Shown piece by piece: positions 1 to 10,004 of a DNA stretch of 64,000 bases. This DNA is from Protopterus annectens. Lineage: Eukaryota; Chordata; Ceratodontiformes; Protopteridae. The stretch is taken from NCBI RefSeq assembly GCF_019279795.1, contig NC_056738.1, positions 407,661,380 through 407,725,379 of the forward strand, in the 5' to 3' direction. Both the position numbers and the translations under genes were made by a program. Position 1 is the stretch's first letter. Each line of letters starts with the position of its first letter. The notes under the pieces are model-generated. The model had not been told where the DNA came from, did no database searches, and saw only the letters and a program-made list of their open reading frames with translations.

Positions 1-416
1 TCCATGGCATGTGGTCATCTTCCAAGACCAAACTGCATATCAATGTCCTAGAGATGAGAACAGTTCTAAAGTTGCAAGCTTTTCAGGATGCTGTCCCTCT
101 GGGGACGATTGCAATTCACACAGACTTGTCAGTAGTCTGGTACATCAACAAACAAGGAGGAAGCCATTCCTACCCATTGTGCAGGGAGGTCATGAGAGTT
201 TGGGAATGGGCGATATCTTCAGACCGCTTTCTAATTGCATCATACATTCCAGGGGAAACCAGCATTCTAGTGAACAGATTCAGCAGGTCCATTCTGACTC
301 CTCACGAGTGGTCCCTCAGTCAGTCAGTAGCAAACAAGATTTTCAGCCGTTGGGGCCAACCTTGTTGCAACCTTTTTGCCTCTCTCATGAAAGTATTTTG
401 CTCTGATCCCGCCTGA
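1..416 (+). pseudogene. RNase H and start of methyltransferase-like domain (copy A)
   Basis: An open stretch carries the DIRS RNase H signature VVWYINKQGG followed by YPLC, matching MWYINKQGG...YPLC in the other copies. A degraded LFAS motif near the end marks the start of the Dam-like domain. The frame is lost after 416; a weak continuation of the Dam-like domain can be followed to about 600. Confidence 0.7.
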
Positions 417-704
417 AGGGAAAGTCACCCAGGGTTGCTCTAGTCCACGATTGGCACCAGGTCATCCATTGATCCCAAACGTTTTCCATAAAGCCAGCAG
501 GTTGAAGAGCTCAGTAATTGTCATTGCTTTCTGCCTCATCGGTATGGTTCCCCTTTCTTTGGTCTCACCTCAAGTATTTGCCATCAGTACTGGATCCCAA
601 ACAGGAGCTCATAACTTATCTATCAGACATCCAGTCTCCCAGCCTTCACTCTAAACTTGACCTCATGGTTTCTCTACTTCCAGTAATTGTAAGAAAGTCC
701 AGGC

Positions 705-1830
705 TTGCCCCTTCCATTTGTGAAATAGTCCTGGCCTTAGTACTATAAACAATACTAATTTCATGAACTTTAAGCGTACTTTGACTTAGTAATGGGGTCC
801 ATTCCCATCATGGCATTAGAAACCCAAAACACTTGGAGAAATTGAGTGAGGGCTTCCACTAAAAAAGATATACAGCAGCAAATGGAAGAAGTTTTCTATT
901 TAGGCTTCAAAGGAAAACATTGACCCTTTCCCAGCACCCTAGTACACTCTCTTTTTTTTTTTTTTGAGGTAGCCAGATTCTCTACCATCAGATGTTAACT
1001 GGGGGCCATATCCAGTTTTCATGCTGGGAAGGGATCCTCTTCTCTTTTTTTGTTCTATATTATGTAAAGTTTTCATGAAGAACATTTTTCATCTTAGACC
1101 TCCAATAAAAGATCCTTCTCCCCGTTAGGATCTTAAGTTGGTACTGCAAGACCTTACGCAGAAGTTCTTTAAACCAGCTGATACTTGTGACATGAGATTT
1201 CTCTTTTGGAAAACAAATTTTCTGGTAGCAATTACTTCTGCTGAGCGAGTATTGGAGCTTCAGGTTTTGCCAGCAAAATGTCCTTAATTTTTTTGTAAGG
1301 ATAGGCTATCCTTAAGAACAAATCTTCCTTTATGCCTAAGGTAGCCACAGAATCTGAAGTTAACCACCCAATTCAATTATCAGTTTTCTTCCCCAAATTT
1401 TCTAACAAAGGACAGTATATTTTGCATCTCATAGATGTTCACAGGCAAGTACATTTCTGCCTCCACAGAACAGAGAGGTATAGGAAATTGGATCAGCTGT
1501 TTGGATCTTTCTCAACAAAGCCAGTCAGGTCAGGCAGTTTCAAAAATTACCTTAGCTAAATAGATTACAGTTAGAATTTCTTTCATCTATTCACATAATG
1601 GTATTGAGTTGCCTCGACCTCCCAAAGTCCATTCCACAAGATGTATGGCTACCTCGTCTGCCCTTTTTTCTAGAGCCTCAATTGCTGAGATTGTGCTGCA
1701 GCCACTTGATCTAAGACTCGCACCTTTGTCTCACATTATAAATTGGACGTTGTTTCTAGGAACAGGGCATCCTTTGGCTCTACCGTGCTGTGGCACATCC
1801 TTCCTTGATGGCTGCCCAGGAGTTGCATAG
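705..1830 (+). pseudogene. Tyrosine recombinase remnant (copy A)
   Basis: Integrase-like recombinase of a DIRS element, badly eroded. Around 720-755 the bases match the start of the YR gene in other copies (coding RRPSTRKSY there). At 1195-1255 the frame reads LVAITSAERV, matching LLAITSARRV with the catalytic arginine changed. At 1332-1559 there is MPKVATESEVNHPIQ and a VHRQ motif, matching MPKVVSSVALNQ and DVHRQ. The HxxR and tyrosine boxes near 1610-1700 are only partly recognisable. Not functional. Confidence 0.65.
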
Positions 1831-1848
1831 CTGGGAAATCTGACGCAT

Positions 1849-1940
1849 CAATGAGGAAGAATGAAAAGGACAGCATCAAATTTAGACGTTATGTACTTAT
1901 AACTAGGCATCGTTGTTGTCCATTTTCATTCTTCATGTCC
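1849..1940. repeat. Internal complementary region (copy A)
   Basis: The first half (ATGAGGAAGAATGAAAAGGAC) is the expected complement of the lost left end. The second half (TACTTATAACTAGGCATC and onward) is the reverse complement of the right end at about 2215-2276. It is followed by a C-run and A-run at 1940-1962. Confidence 0.6.
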
Positions 1941-2276
1941 CCCCCCCCCAAAAAAAAAAAAATCCCCTGTCACGGTGCTGTTGAGAAGTACTTGGAGGAA
2001 ATTTGGAATCCATGGGTTCTAGGTTTGAGCATCAAATCTCTTCTTTCTCTGTCCTGTTGCTATAATCTTTCAAGTTATAGGGCAGCAAACTCAATCTGGG
2101 GAGTTGGGGAAGGTGTGGTGTGTTATGGGAAGAGGGAGGAGCTTGAGACTTTGATGCTAAAGTCTTAGAAAAGTGGTAGAGTTGGATGCAATGTCGGATC
2201 CAAAACCCATCAGTGAGGAAGAATGAAACTGGACAACACAGATGCCTAGTTATGGTAAGTGCATAACTTGTAATTT

Positions 2277-3299
2277 TGTGTCTTCATGAAAATTTCTAAG
2301 GAATTCATCTGGGAACACTTTAAAGCATTAACATGGTAGTAGTGGGCAACAAAACGTTCAGAGCTTGCACATTGAATTCTATGGGTATTATCCATCTTTT
2401 ATCTTATATTGTAATCATTCTAAATAAGTCTTTTTACATTTTGGCTTCTGAAAGTGACAGATTGTTCCCAAACTAAACTGACAGTCATTTAATAGATTGG
2501 GTCTTGAAGTGTAAGTACTTAAGTGTTAAAGATGGGAGAGTGCATAATTCAATAAAATTACCTTATTTTTTCATTAGTGATGTTATATACAGAAAAGTTA
2601 AATCAATGACGTTCATCAGAAAGCTCCTTTATATTCTTTTGTCAATCAGATAATATGATTTATATATCCCTTATCATGAATTGTAGCTGCCAGGGCTCCT
2701 GGTGTAGGGTAAACAGTTTAGATGTCATGGGCATCCCTGCCTTGTACTACCTTAGACTAAAATATTCAGGAAATCTCTTTCGGATCGCTACTGTGTCTGT
2801 GGATTATTGATAAATCTCCAGAAAGAGTAGCAAATATGGCTCAGGACATCCAAATTCTAAGTGAATAGGTTTACTTTATTTGTATCAAATGCTTTTCAGT
2901 ATCTACACTCACTGTAACCAGCTGAACCCCTGTCTTCTGCACTACTTTCACTGCCAGAGAGATTTTACTCCATCTCTTTACTGAATGTTACTGCTGTATA
3001 CCCCAAAACACCTCTCCACTAAAACACTACTGTTTATCTTTGCCAACAACACCATATTGGAACAAGTAAACCAAAAAAAATTACTGAACGTCATCATAGG
3101 TAACGACCAGTTAAAATGTGACCACCAGGTATCACGCAAAAAAAGTGTAGAAATGCAGAACACCTCCAAAAAACCAAAGGAACTCAAACTCAAACTCTAG
3201 ACAGTGCAACAAAGGAATCCAGACACCCACTTAGCGCTTTCATCCACTTTTAATACATAACTGCTAATACTGATAGCAGTATAACAATACTTCAGTATA
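2277..3299. other. Intronic sequence, no gene recognised
   Basis: AT-rich sequence with no recognised protein domain, splice-bounded exon or RNA gene. An open stretch at 2985-3200 (+) is Lys-rich and ends KPKELKLKL; I could not match it to any family, and it may be chance or an eroded repeat. Confidence 0.5.
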
Positions 3300-3329
3300 A
3301 AAAAATACTTGTTTACAAAAATATTGTAA

Positions 3330-3545
3330 AACCTCTTAAATAATAAATACAAGTGAAATTTCAAGGTCTTTGTGCTTGTAGCACTTAATGTTAACCATTT
3401 TGTTAAGACCTAGGGGCTGATAAGCCACCAATAAAATTTGCCAAAGACTTTCGTGACATTCTGTAGTAGTCTTAAAATTACCACTAAACAAACTAGCATC
3501 TACTTGCTCCAAAACATCTTCTATTGAATTTAAATATATCAATAG
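3330..3545 (-). pseudogene. Penelope-like GIY-YIG endonuclease, C-terminal half
   Basis: The minus-strand frame reads VLEQVDASLF, then a run ending in W and QPLGLN. This layout (a basic stretch, ESLW, then PLGLN) is typical of the end of the GIY-YIG endonuclease of Penelope-like retroelements. It lies head-to-head with the N-terminal half on the + strand at 3585-3833, and both halves share the VLEQVDA segment. See the inversion finding. The Penelope assignment rests on motif memory, without an alignment. Confidence 0.5.
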
Positions 3546-3584
3546 GACTTTTTGGGCTAAGGGGCAAATACTTGTGACTCATTA

Positions 3585-3833
3585 AATGTGGTTTATGTGG
3601 CTGTCTGTAATTCTTGTAAATATGTTTATGTAGGAATACCCTTTAGAGCTTTACATAGGAGGGTTTATGAACACATCCTGGCTATTAAGAAAAAAGACCC
3701 TTCTTATGCGCTAGCTAGCCACTCACTGAGTTGTGTGGATTTCAAGAATTTTTCTTTTTATGTTTTGGAGCAAGTAGATGCATTGGGACTTGTTGTAGAT
3801 GGCATATATAGTGCTTGGGTGCAACCTGATTAA
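3585..3833 (+). pseudogene. Penelope-like GIY-YIG endonuclease, N-terminal half
   Basis: The reading frame has CNSC, then YVYVGIPFRALHRRVYEH, then an ASHSL motif. This fits the GIY-YIG pattern (Y-x-G followed by R..H/E) of Penelope-like endonucleases, with a Cys pair in front. It ends in VLEQVDA, exactly the sequence at which the minus-strand half begins. No reverse transcriptase part was found, so this is a fragment of the 3' part of an element. Confidence 0.55.
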
Positions 3834-4497
3834 TTCCTCAGATGTTCTCCCGTCTTCAACTCTGTGATAGGACCGCCCTGACTAACATGCCCACTTTTTT
3901 CTTCAAGCCTGCTGGTTCAGCATCTGTGAAGTTTCTCTTTATAAATGTTTAACTTTGTTGCTGTCTCCTACTTGAAGAATCTCAGAGCTTTTGGCTGCTT
4001 TTAGGCAGCCATATTTGATCTCTAATAAGATTGGATGTCCCTTGGTGCTTATCCAAGTTTTTCCTGAATGTGATGTTAGAGTTGCCTTTAAATCACTTCC
4101 TTTTATTGCCCTGTTTACTTCATGGGTGCTGAAACCTGAGGGAAAAGTTTCCTCCTCATACACTGGGTGTGCGTCACTATGAGCACTGTGTTTATCTGAT
4201 GTGCGTGCTTGAGTTCTGAAAGACCCAACAGCTGCTCATCTCTTTCAGTTCATTTAGAGTGGGATTTGTTGGCATAGCTAAGGAGATTGTTTCCAGGTAC
4301 CATCTGATAACTTGACAGTAGTAGTCACTTCTTTTAGTGTCCAAAAATGTAAGAAAGACTCAAAGATCTCCAAAATCAGATGCAGCAAATGTGCAATCAC
4401 AAATTTTACCATCCCTTTGTATCAGGTTGTTCTTGCCATGCAACAGCTGCAGACTTGAGTTCCTTGTTAGCCAGGAAACTATAAATGTATCCTCCTG
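3834..4497. other. Unassigned sequence left of copy B
   Basis: No domain, exon or RNA gene recognised. Short ORFs on both strands at 3939-4182 have no motif I know. Confidence 0.4.
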
Positions 4498-4684
4498 ATG
4501 TTCTTCGTGTTTCACTGTTGCAGTCATTACATTTGGGTCATCTGCTTGCAGGTAGCCCTCAGTCGGCCTGATTATCAAAGTCTTGGGTCTTGCGTAGGTT
4601 GCTGTCTCATCTTCCATGACGTCAGGTAGTCAGGGGTATAAAGCATGCACCTGACGCCATTACATCAGTCTTTCTTGCCGTGCG
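4498..4684. repeat. Left inverted terminal repeat (copy B)
   Basis: Inverted relative to the right ITR; the match runs from CACTGTTGCAGTCATTAC to CTTTCTTGCC. The outermost 15 bases have no partner in the right ITR but do have one in the ICR, which is the usual DIRS1 arrangement. Confidence 0.88.
4617..4670 (+). promoter_or_regulatory. Predicted CRE-TATA-initiator promoter (copy B)
   Basis: A perfect CRE palindrome TGACGTCA (4617-4624) is followed by TATAAA (4637) and a TCAGTC initiator whose A is at 4667, 30 bases from the TATA start. The same three elements at nearly the same spacing recur in copies C, E and F. The gag start codon follows at 4816. Confidence 0.65.
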
Positions 4685-4815
4685 GTGCCTGAAGCAGAAG
4701 CAGTTTGCAAGTGCCAGTCGGCCAACTCCTGAAATTTTCATTTTCGAGTTTCATATCTGAAGTCTTTGAAAAAGCTAAGTACCCCTTTGGGGATCCTTTT
4801 TCTTGCTCTAAACTG

Positions 4816-6604
4816 ATGTCAGTAAAAGTTGACAATTGTATTTCTTGTGGAAAGCAAATACCTCATAAAGATTTTCATTCGTACTGCATTCCTTGCTTAG
4901 GCCCAGACCATGACGTCTCTTGCTGTTGGTTTTGTGCCTTATTCAACCCTCGAGCTATTCGCCGTCTGTTCATTTTCGCATCTAACTATTTTGGTACTCT
5001 GTTCAATTATCCAGAAATGGCTTCGGTAAGCCACCCAACTACCGACATTCCGAAAAAATGCAAAGATAGACAGAGACGGACTGCATAGGTCCAAAGCTGT
5101 CGACGACACTTCCATTAAACTAGTTGCCAGTACTCAGTGAGGTGCTTTCGCAGCCCTTGATACCCACTACTTCAGATTCTCAGGCCACTACTGAGACCCT
5201 TTCGGAGTCCGGTATGCTGCGAGATGCTTCTTCGACTATGGAACCTGTGGATGTCTCTACCTTGGATGGGTCCGGAGCCGCTGTGCAGGCACCGGCTTCT
5301 GGGGGTGTATTCAGGCATACTGACTTGCATATCAAACCAACGCCATCTTCTTCTTCAAGGCCTAAAACTCAATCCACCCCTAGAAAACTGAAGCCCGGAC
5401 CGCATGGTCAGTCCCCTATGCCTAAAAAAACAAATGATAAAAATGGCTGAAGACCTTATTACTCTAGGGGAAGCCCCTCTTCTTCCCTCTAAGAGACCTA
5501 GAAATGATTTTCCTACTGATACTTCGGATCAGGATTCTGAAATTTCTGTTTCTTCAGATGACCAGGATTTGCCCTTATCTACCTATGAGGGTTCTGATGC
5601 AGTGGACTCCGTTCCCTCTGTTTCCCCTCCAGAAGATTTCTCTTTTGGTGAAACTTAGCATACTCTTAGGGAGCATTTCTGCTGGGAAAGCCAGGATTAC
5701 TCTGACTCCAAAAAGAGACTTGGGGAATAGGGAATTCTTACTCCTACCTCCACACAGGCCTTTAGCTATCCCTCCTGTACTGGACATTGTAGATGATGCC
5801 TTTATGGACTCTAGCCTGGCTCCAGACACTTTCTCTGGCTCCCAGGAAACCTGACCGGTATTAGAGTACCTGACTCTCACAAGTTCCTTTTTAAGAATCC
5901 TGCTGCGGACCCAAAGACATTAAGGCTGCTACTGCCAAAAACCTTACCCCCTCTGATAGAGATTCCAGGGACAGATGGGGTAAGAAGGTATACACTTCTG
6001 CTACTTTGGCCATTAGGGCCTTAAACTGCCAGTTTCATATGTTAAAAGTATCAGCAGCATATTATTGGATTACTTAAACAGAAAATTATGTTGATTCCTG
6101 ACTGTGCCGAAAATAAAGAATTATAGGATTTAATGCATTCTGCTGAACAAGTTGGTAAACATACTTTGCAATGTGGTTTTGATTCCTTGTAGGCATCTTG
6201 CAGGGCTGCTGTCACTGGGTCTGTACTTAGAAGGCATGCTTGGCTTAAGGAGCAAACTTTACCAGATCGTGTTAAAGCTAAATTACTGGATGCTCCCTTA
6301 AACCAAGACCACCTGTTTGGCAACAAAGCTGAAGGAGTACTTAAAAATGAGGAGGAAAAAGCTAAATCTATGCAAACTGTTAAAGATTTCCTGCAATTAC
6401 AGTCTCCCAGATTTAGTAGGCACTGGCCTTCTAAGAATTGGTCCTTTCCTGTCTCTTCCAGGCCTTCTTAGTCCAAACCCAGGACCAGAAGACCACCCAG
6501 GCTTCAGTCTCAAGGTACTCACAGGCCTAAGCAGTGGAGGGCTCCCTCTTCCAAAGCTGGAAGTGGTAAGACACCCCCCCCCCCCATAGTAAACTGTCAC
6601 AATG
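4816..6604 (+). pseudogene. gag-like protein (copy B), frameshifted
   Basis: Putative structural protein of the element. It starts at ATG 4816 with CISCGKQIPHKDFHSYCIPC, a Cys/His array shared by all copies here, then a low-complexity Ser/Thr/Pro region, a KMAEDLITL motif, and the C-terminal gag block (CGFDSL, RRHAWLKEQ) near 6170-6260. The open frame is broken near 5088, 5450, 5658 and in the C-terminal block. It ends at TGA 6602, inside the CAATGA context conserved between copies, and the RT frame overlaps from there. Function inferred from position and the Cys/His motif. Confidence 0.75.
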
Positions 6605-8425
6605 ATTTAACCTTAAACCTTCCAAGCCCTGATCAACTGACTGTTCCTTTAGGGGAAAAGATCTCCTTGCATGCAAAAACTGGGAACTTATTACCCAAGA
6701 CAAATGGGTTGTAAATATAGTTTCCCAAGGATACAGATTACACTCCTTACCAACCATAAATGGTTGGCCAGACCTACCCCCAAGTCAGTGGGCAGAGGCT
6801 CAACATCAGGTTCTCAGTCTTCTAAGTATCAGGGATATTCAACCTGTCCCAAAAGAGGATTGGGGATAAGGTTTTTACTCAAGACTTTTCCTGGTACCCA
6901 GAAAAGACAATACCTGGCGTCCTATCCTGGACTTGTCTATCTTAAACACCTTTTTGGTAATCCCAAAATTCAAAATGCTAACTCTTCATCAGCTGCTACC
7001 CATGCTAGGTAAAAATGCCTGGTTGGCAACACTGGATTTAAAGGAAGCTTACCTGCATATCCCAATAAGGGAATCTTGCAGAAAATACTTGTGCTTCAGA
7101 GCAGGCTACATGCACCATCAGTTCTCTGCACTGCCCTTTGGCTTATCTGCTGTGCCCAGGGAATTCACAAAGTGCCTAGCTCCAGTCGTCGCATTCTGCA
7201 GGCAAAGAAATATTCAAATATACCCATACCTGGACGTTTGTCTAATTTAGGCTGAAAGCCAGGACATACTATTAAATCATCTGGCATTTGTAAAGAAGCT
7301 ACTAACCTCACTGGGGTACACCATAAACGAAAAGAAGTCTCACCTAGTACCCTGTCAGCAAATTGTATTCCTGGGAGCAAGCTTGAATACAACTTCCCAG
7401 ATGGCCTACCTCACGCCAGAGAAACAAGTTTATTTGACTGCCTACTTCAAACTGCTGGCCACAAAGTCCCAGCTGTCTGCAAGGAAAATACTGCAAGCCC
7501 TGGGGTTCATGGCGTCTTGCATTCTACTAATTCCATATGCAAGACTGCATATGAGGAAACTACAATGGTATCTAAAAAGCTTATGGTGTCAACATTCTCA
7601 GGACCTGGAATCAATGATTCCCATCATTCCTTGTATAAAGACAGAGTTCTTTTCGTGGGCAGAGGCCTGCCACCACAACAAGGGACTGACATTCACTCTA
7701 TCCCCTGCCCGCCCATACCCTAACAACAGACGCATCAGACTATGCATGGGGGGCTCACTTGGCAGGGCAGTGCATTCAGGGTAAATGGAACCAGAGTCAA
7801 ATGCACCTGCATATCAATCAAAAAGAAATGTTAGTTGTACAGGATTCTCTGACGGCCTTCAAGGACCACATTCTTCCAGGACAATTATTGGTAAAGATGG
7901 ACAACACCACTGTTATGTGGTACATAAACAAGCAGGGGGGGAACCCATTCATACCCCCTCTGCAGACTAGCCATGGCTCTGTGGAGCACAACCTTGAGCT
8001 TACCAAGTGCACCTGCAAACTCAATTCCTGCCAGGCAAGCTAAATACACTGGCAGACGACCTAAGCAGAAATCACATGGACCCACACTAGTGGAAACTGG
8101 AGCTAAAGATATTCAGTATTCTGAGAAACAATTGGAGCCCAGAGATGGACCTGTTTGCCTCCCTCAGAAATACCAATTGGACAAATTCTGCACAAGGACT
8201 CCCCACAGCCAAGCTTGGAAAGTGGATGCCCTGTCCTTTACCTGGAAAAACTCAGTTTATGCCTTTCCCCTCTGCCTCTTCTCTCAAAAGTTTTACTAAG
8301 GATCAAACAGGACAAACCAAGGACAATACTCATTGCACCAGACTGGCCACGCCAACACTGGTACCCCCTCTTGCACAATATGTCACTACTGGAACCATGG
8401 CACCTGCCTCAAACTCCTTCCCTAC
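6600..8425 (+). pseudogene. RT-RNase H-methyltransferase-like polyprotein (copy B)
   Basis: Reverse transcriptase motifs in order: a degraded PLGG motif near 6650, a degraded FLVPRK-type motif near 6890-6910, LDLKEAYLHIPI near 7036, FSALPFGLSA near 7120, and YLDV at about 7225-7240 where intact copies have YLDD. RNase H follows (an ASDYAW-type motif near 7735, MWYINKQGG near 7915). The Dam-like domain (MDLFAS near 8145, then LIAPDWPRQHWYP near 8330) ends near 8425. Several frameshifts and the lost catalytic Asp make it inactive. Confidence 0.85.
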
Positions 8426-8499
8426 TGTCCCAGCAGGAGGGCCAGATTCTGTACCCCCAGCTTTAAACCCCTGAACCTGGCAGCCTGGCTAATTACCTG

Positions 8500-9510
8500 A
8501 GTTCTCCTATACCATCCCTCAGCAAACAAGTGCTGATTGTCATCCTGGAGGCAAGGAGGCCTAGTACTATAAAATCCTATGCTGAAAAGTGGAAGAGATT
8601 CTGTTCCTGGAGCCAGACTCAGGCAATGGGCACAACAGTGACCAGTTTACCGCATATTCTTCAATACTTAACAGATATGCTTCACAAGGGCCTTTCCTTC
8701 TCTTCCATTAAAATTCATGCCTCAGTCATTTCAGCATATTATAATACTGAGCCACCCCTCTTCTCTCACCCCCTACTGAAACAATTCCTCAGAGGAGCCA
8801 AACATTTAAGACCACCCAGAAGAGCTCCTTTTCCTGCCTGGAAACTTAACTTTGTATTGGAAAAACTCACTCTACCTCCTTTTGAGCCAGCTGCAACTGC
8901 CGAGTTGAAATGTCTTGGGAAACGGCCTTCCTTCAGCAAGAAGGGTGTCTGAATTGCAGGCCCTCATGGCAGTGGAGCCTTTCATCTTTCATGCGGAGAG
9001 GGTTGTCCCTCAGGACCAATCCTTCCTTTATGCCCAAGGTGGTATCCAGTGCAGCCGTTAATCAGTCCATTCATTTGCCAACCTTCTTTTCTAATCCACA
9101 GAACAAAGGGGAACGAATACTGCACTCATTGGAGGTGCACAAACAACTTAGATTTTACTTGGACAGGACCAAGCCACTCAGGAAATCTGACCAGCTGCTA
9201 GTTGCCTTTGCTGCAGGGGCAGAGGGGAAGGCCATTTCAAAGCAAACTATTTCTAAGCGGATAGGCCATTGCATTCTTTTCTGCTATAAGCACCATGGAA
9301 AACCTAGCCTACAGGGGATAAGACCCCATTCCACCAGGGCTGCATCTACTTCTACAGCCTTTCTCAGAGGTGTTCCTACCAGGAACATCTTAGAAGCAGC
9401 TACCTGGAGTTCTCTACATACCGTCACCAAGCATTACCACTTAACATTTTTTTCTAAATCCAGAGCTGGGTTTGCCACTGCAGTCTTGCAGGGCCTATTA
9501 CTCAATAACT
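8500..9510 (+). pseudogene. Tyrosine recombinase (copy B)
   Basis: DIRS-type site-specific recombinase that would join the circular cDNA to the chromosome. It shows ILEARRPSTIKSYAEKWKRF at the start, the SAM-like N-terminal domain to about 8870, then the catalytic domain. A deletion of roughly 17 bases lies just before the first arginine box (SARRV kept, ITS lost), shifting the frame near 8930. The HSTR box (His at 9327) and the tyrosine in TKHYH (near 9435) are both kept. Reads in two frames, so not active as it stands. Confidence 0.88.
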
Positions 9511-9540
9511 GCCTCCTCCCTTCCTTAGCTTTGGGAATCT

Positions 9541-9642
9541 ACCCAAATGTAATGACTGCAACAGTGAAACACGAAGAACCTAGTACAGTTGTGTATACTT
9601 ACCATAAATGTAGATGTTCGAGTGTATTCATTGTTGCAGTCC
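9541..9642. repeat. Internal complementary region (copy B)
   Basis: ACCCAAATGTAATGACTGCA through ACGAAGAACC is the reverse complement of the left end. GTACAGTTGTGTATACTTAC and onward is the reverse complement of the right end. The centre corresponds to the end-to-end junction of a circular DNA form. Confidence 0.88.
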
Positions 9643-9789
9643 TGGTTAGCCTCCCTTCAGCCCCCTGACTTCTATTGGCGATACCTCTCTTCTTGTTTAC
9701 TACACTTAAGTTTTCTGGTGTATTTCCTTTTTGTTGGAGGTGTAACCTTATATTTAATTGCTTCCCATTATGGGGGCTCCTGACATCTG

Positions 9790-10004
9790 GGGCAAGAAAA
9801 ACTGATGTAATGGCTTCGACTGCATGCTTTATACCCCTGACTACCTGACATCATGGAAGATGAGATGGCAACCGACGCAGGACCCAAGACTTTGATAATC
9901 AGGCCGACTGAAGGCTACCTGCAAGTAGATAACCCAAAAGTAATGACTGCAACAGTGAATACACTTGAACATCTACATTTATGGTAAGTGTACACAAGTG
10001 CACT
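9790..10004. repeat. Right inverted terminal repeat (copy B)
   Basis: Begins GGGCAAGAAAAACTGATGTAA, the inverse of the left ITR's inner end. It includes an inverted TATA box (TTTATACCCC near 9830) and continues beyond the inverted match with a right-end-only extension of about 45 bases up to GTGCACT. Confidence 0.87.

Larger units (their letters stand above)
1..2276 (+). mobile_element. DIRS-like copy A, decayed, 5' end outside window
   Basis: Old tyrosine-recombinase retrotransposon remnant. It enters the window inside the RNase H domain and runs through methyltransferase-like and recombinase remnants to an ICR at 1849-1940 and a right end near 2276. The right end (GCCTAGTTATGGTAAGTGCA, followed by about 14 bases) is repeated in reverse complement inside the ICR, which places the terminus. 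Its ends differ from those of B-F, so it belongs to another subfamily. Stops and frameshifts are frequent. Exact right end is uncertain by a few bases. Confidence 0.75.
4498..10004 (+). mobile_element. DIRS1-like retrotransposon copy B, full length (5507 bp)
   Basis: Full-length element with ITRs, ICR and all domains, but inactivated. Left end starts ATGTTCTTCG at 4498; right end is the ACTTGAACATCTAC...GTGCACT stretch ending at 10004. Both ends are predicted by the ICR at 9541-9642. Order: ITR with promoter, gag, RT-RNase H-methyltransferase-like, YR, ICR, ITR. Frameshifts occur throughout, the RT catalytic YLDD is YLDV, and a short deletion lies at the first recombinase box. Flanks are CCTCCTG on the left and TTCTGCA on the right, with no target-site duplication. 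Confidence 0.92.

Noticed and set aside
2985-3200. Lys-rich ORF as a processed pseudogene of a ribosomal or nuclear protein
   Set aside because: I could not match it to any known protein by eye.
4498-10004. Target-site duplication around copy B and the other DIRS copies
   Set aside because: The flanks were compared at each end and no repeat longer than one or two bases was found, consistent with recombinase-mediated insertion.
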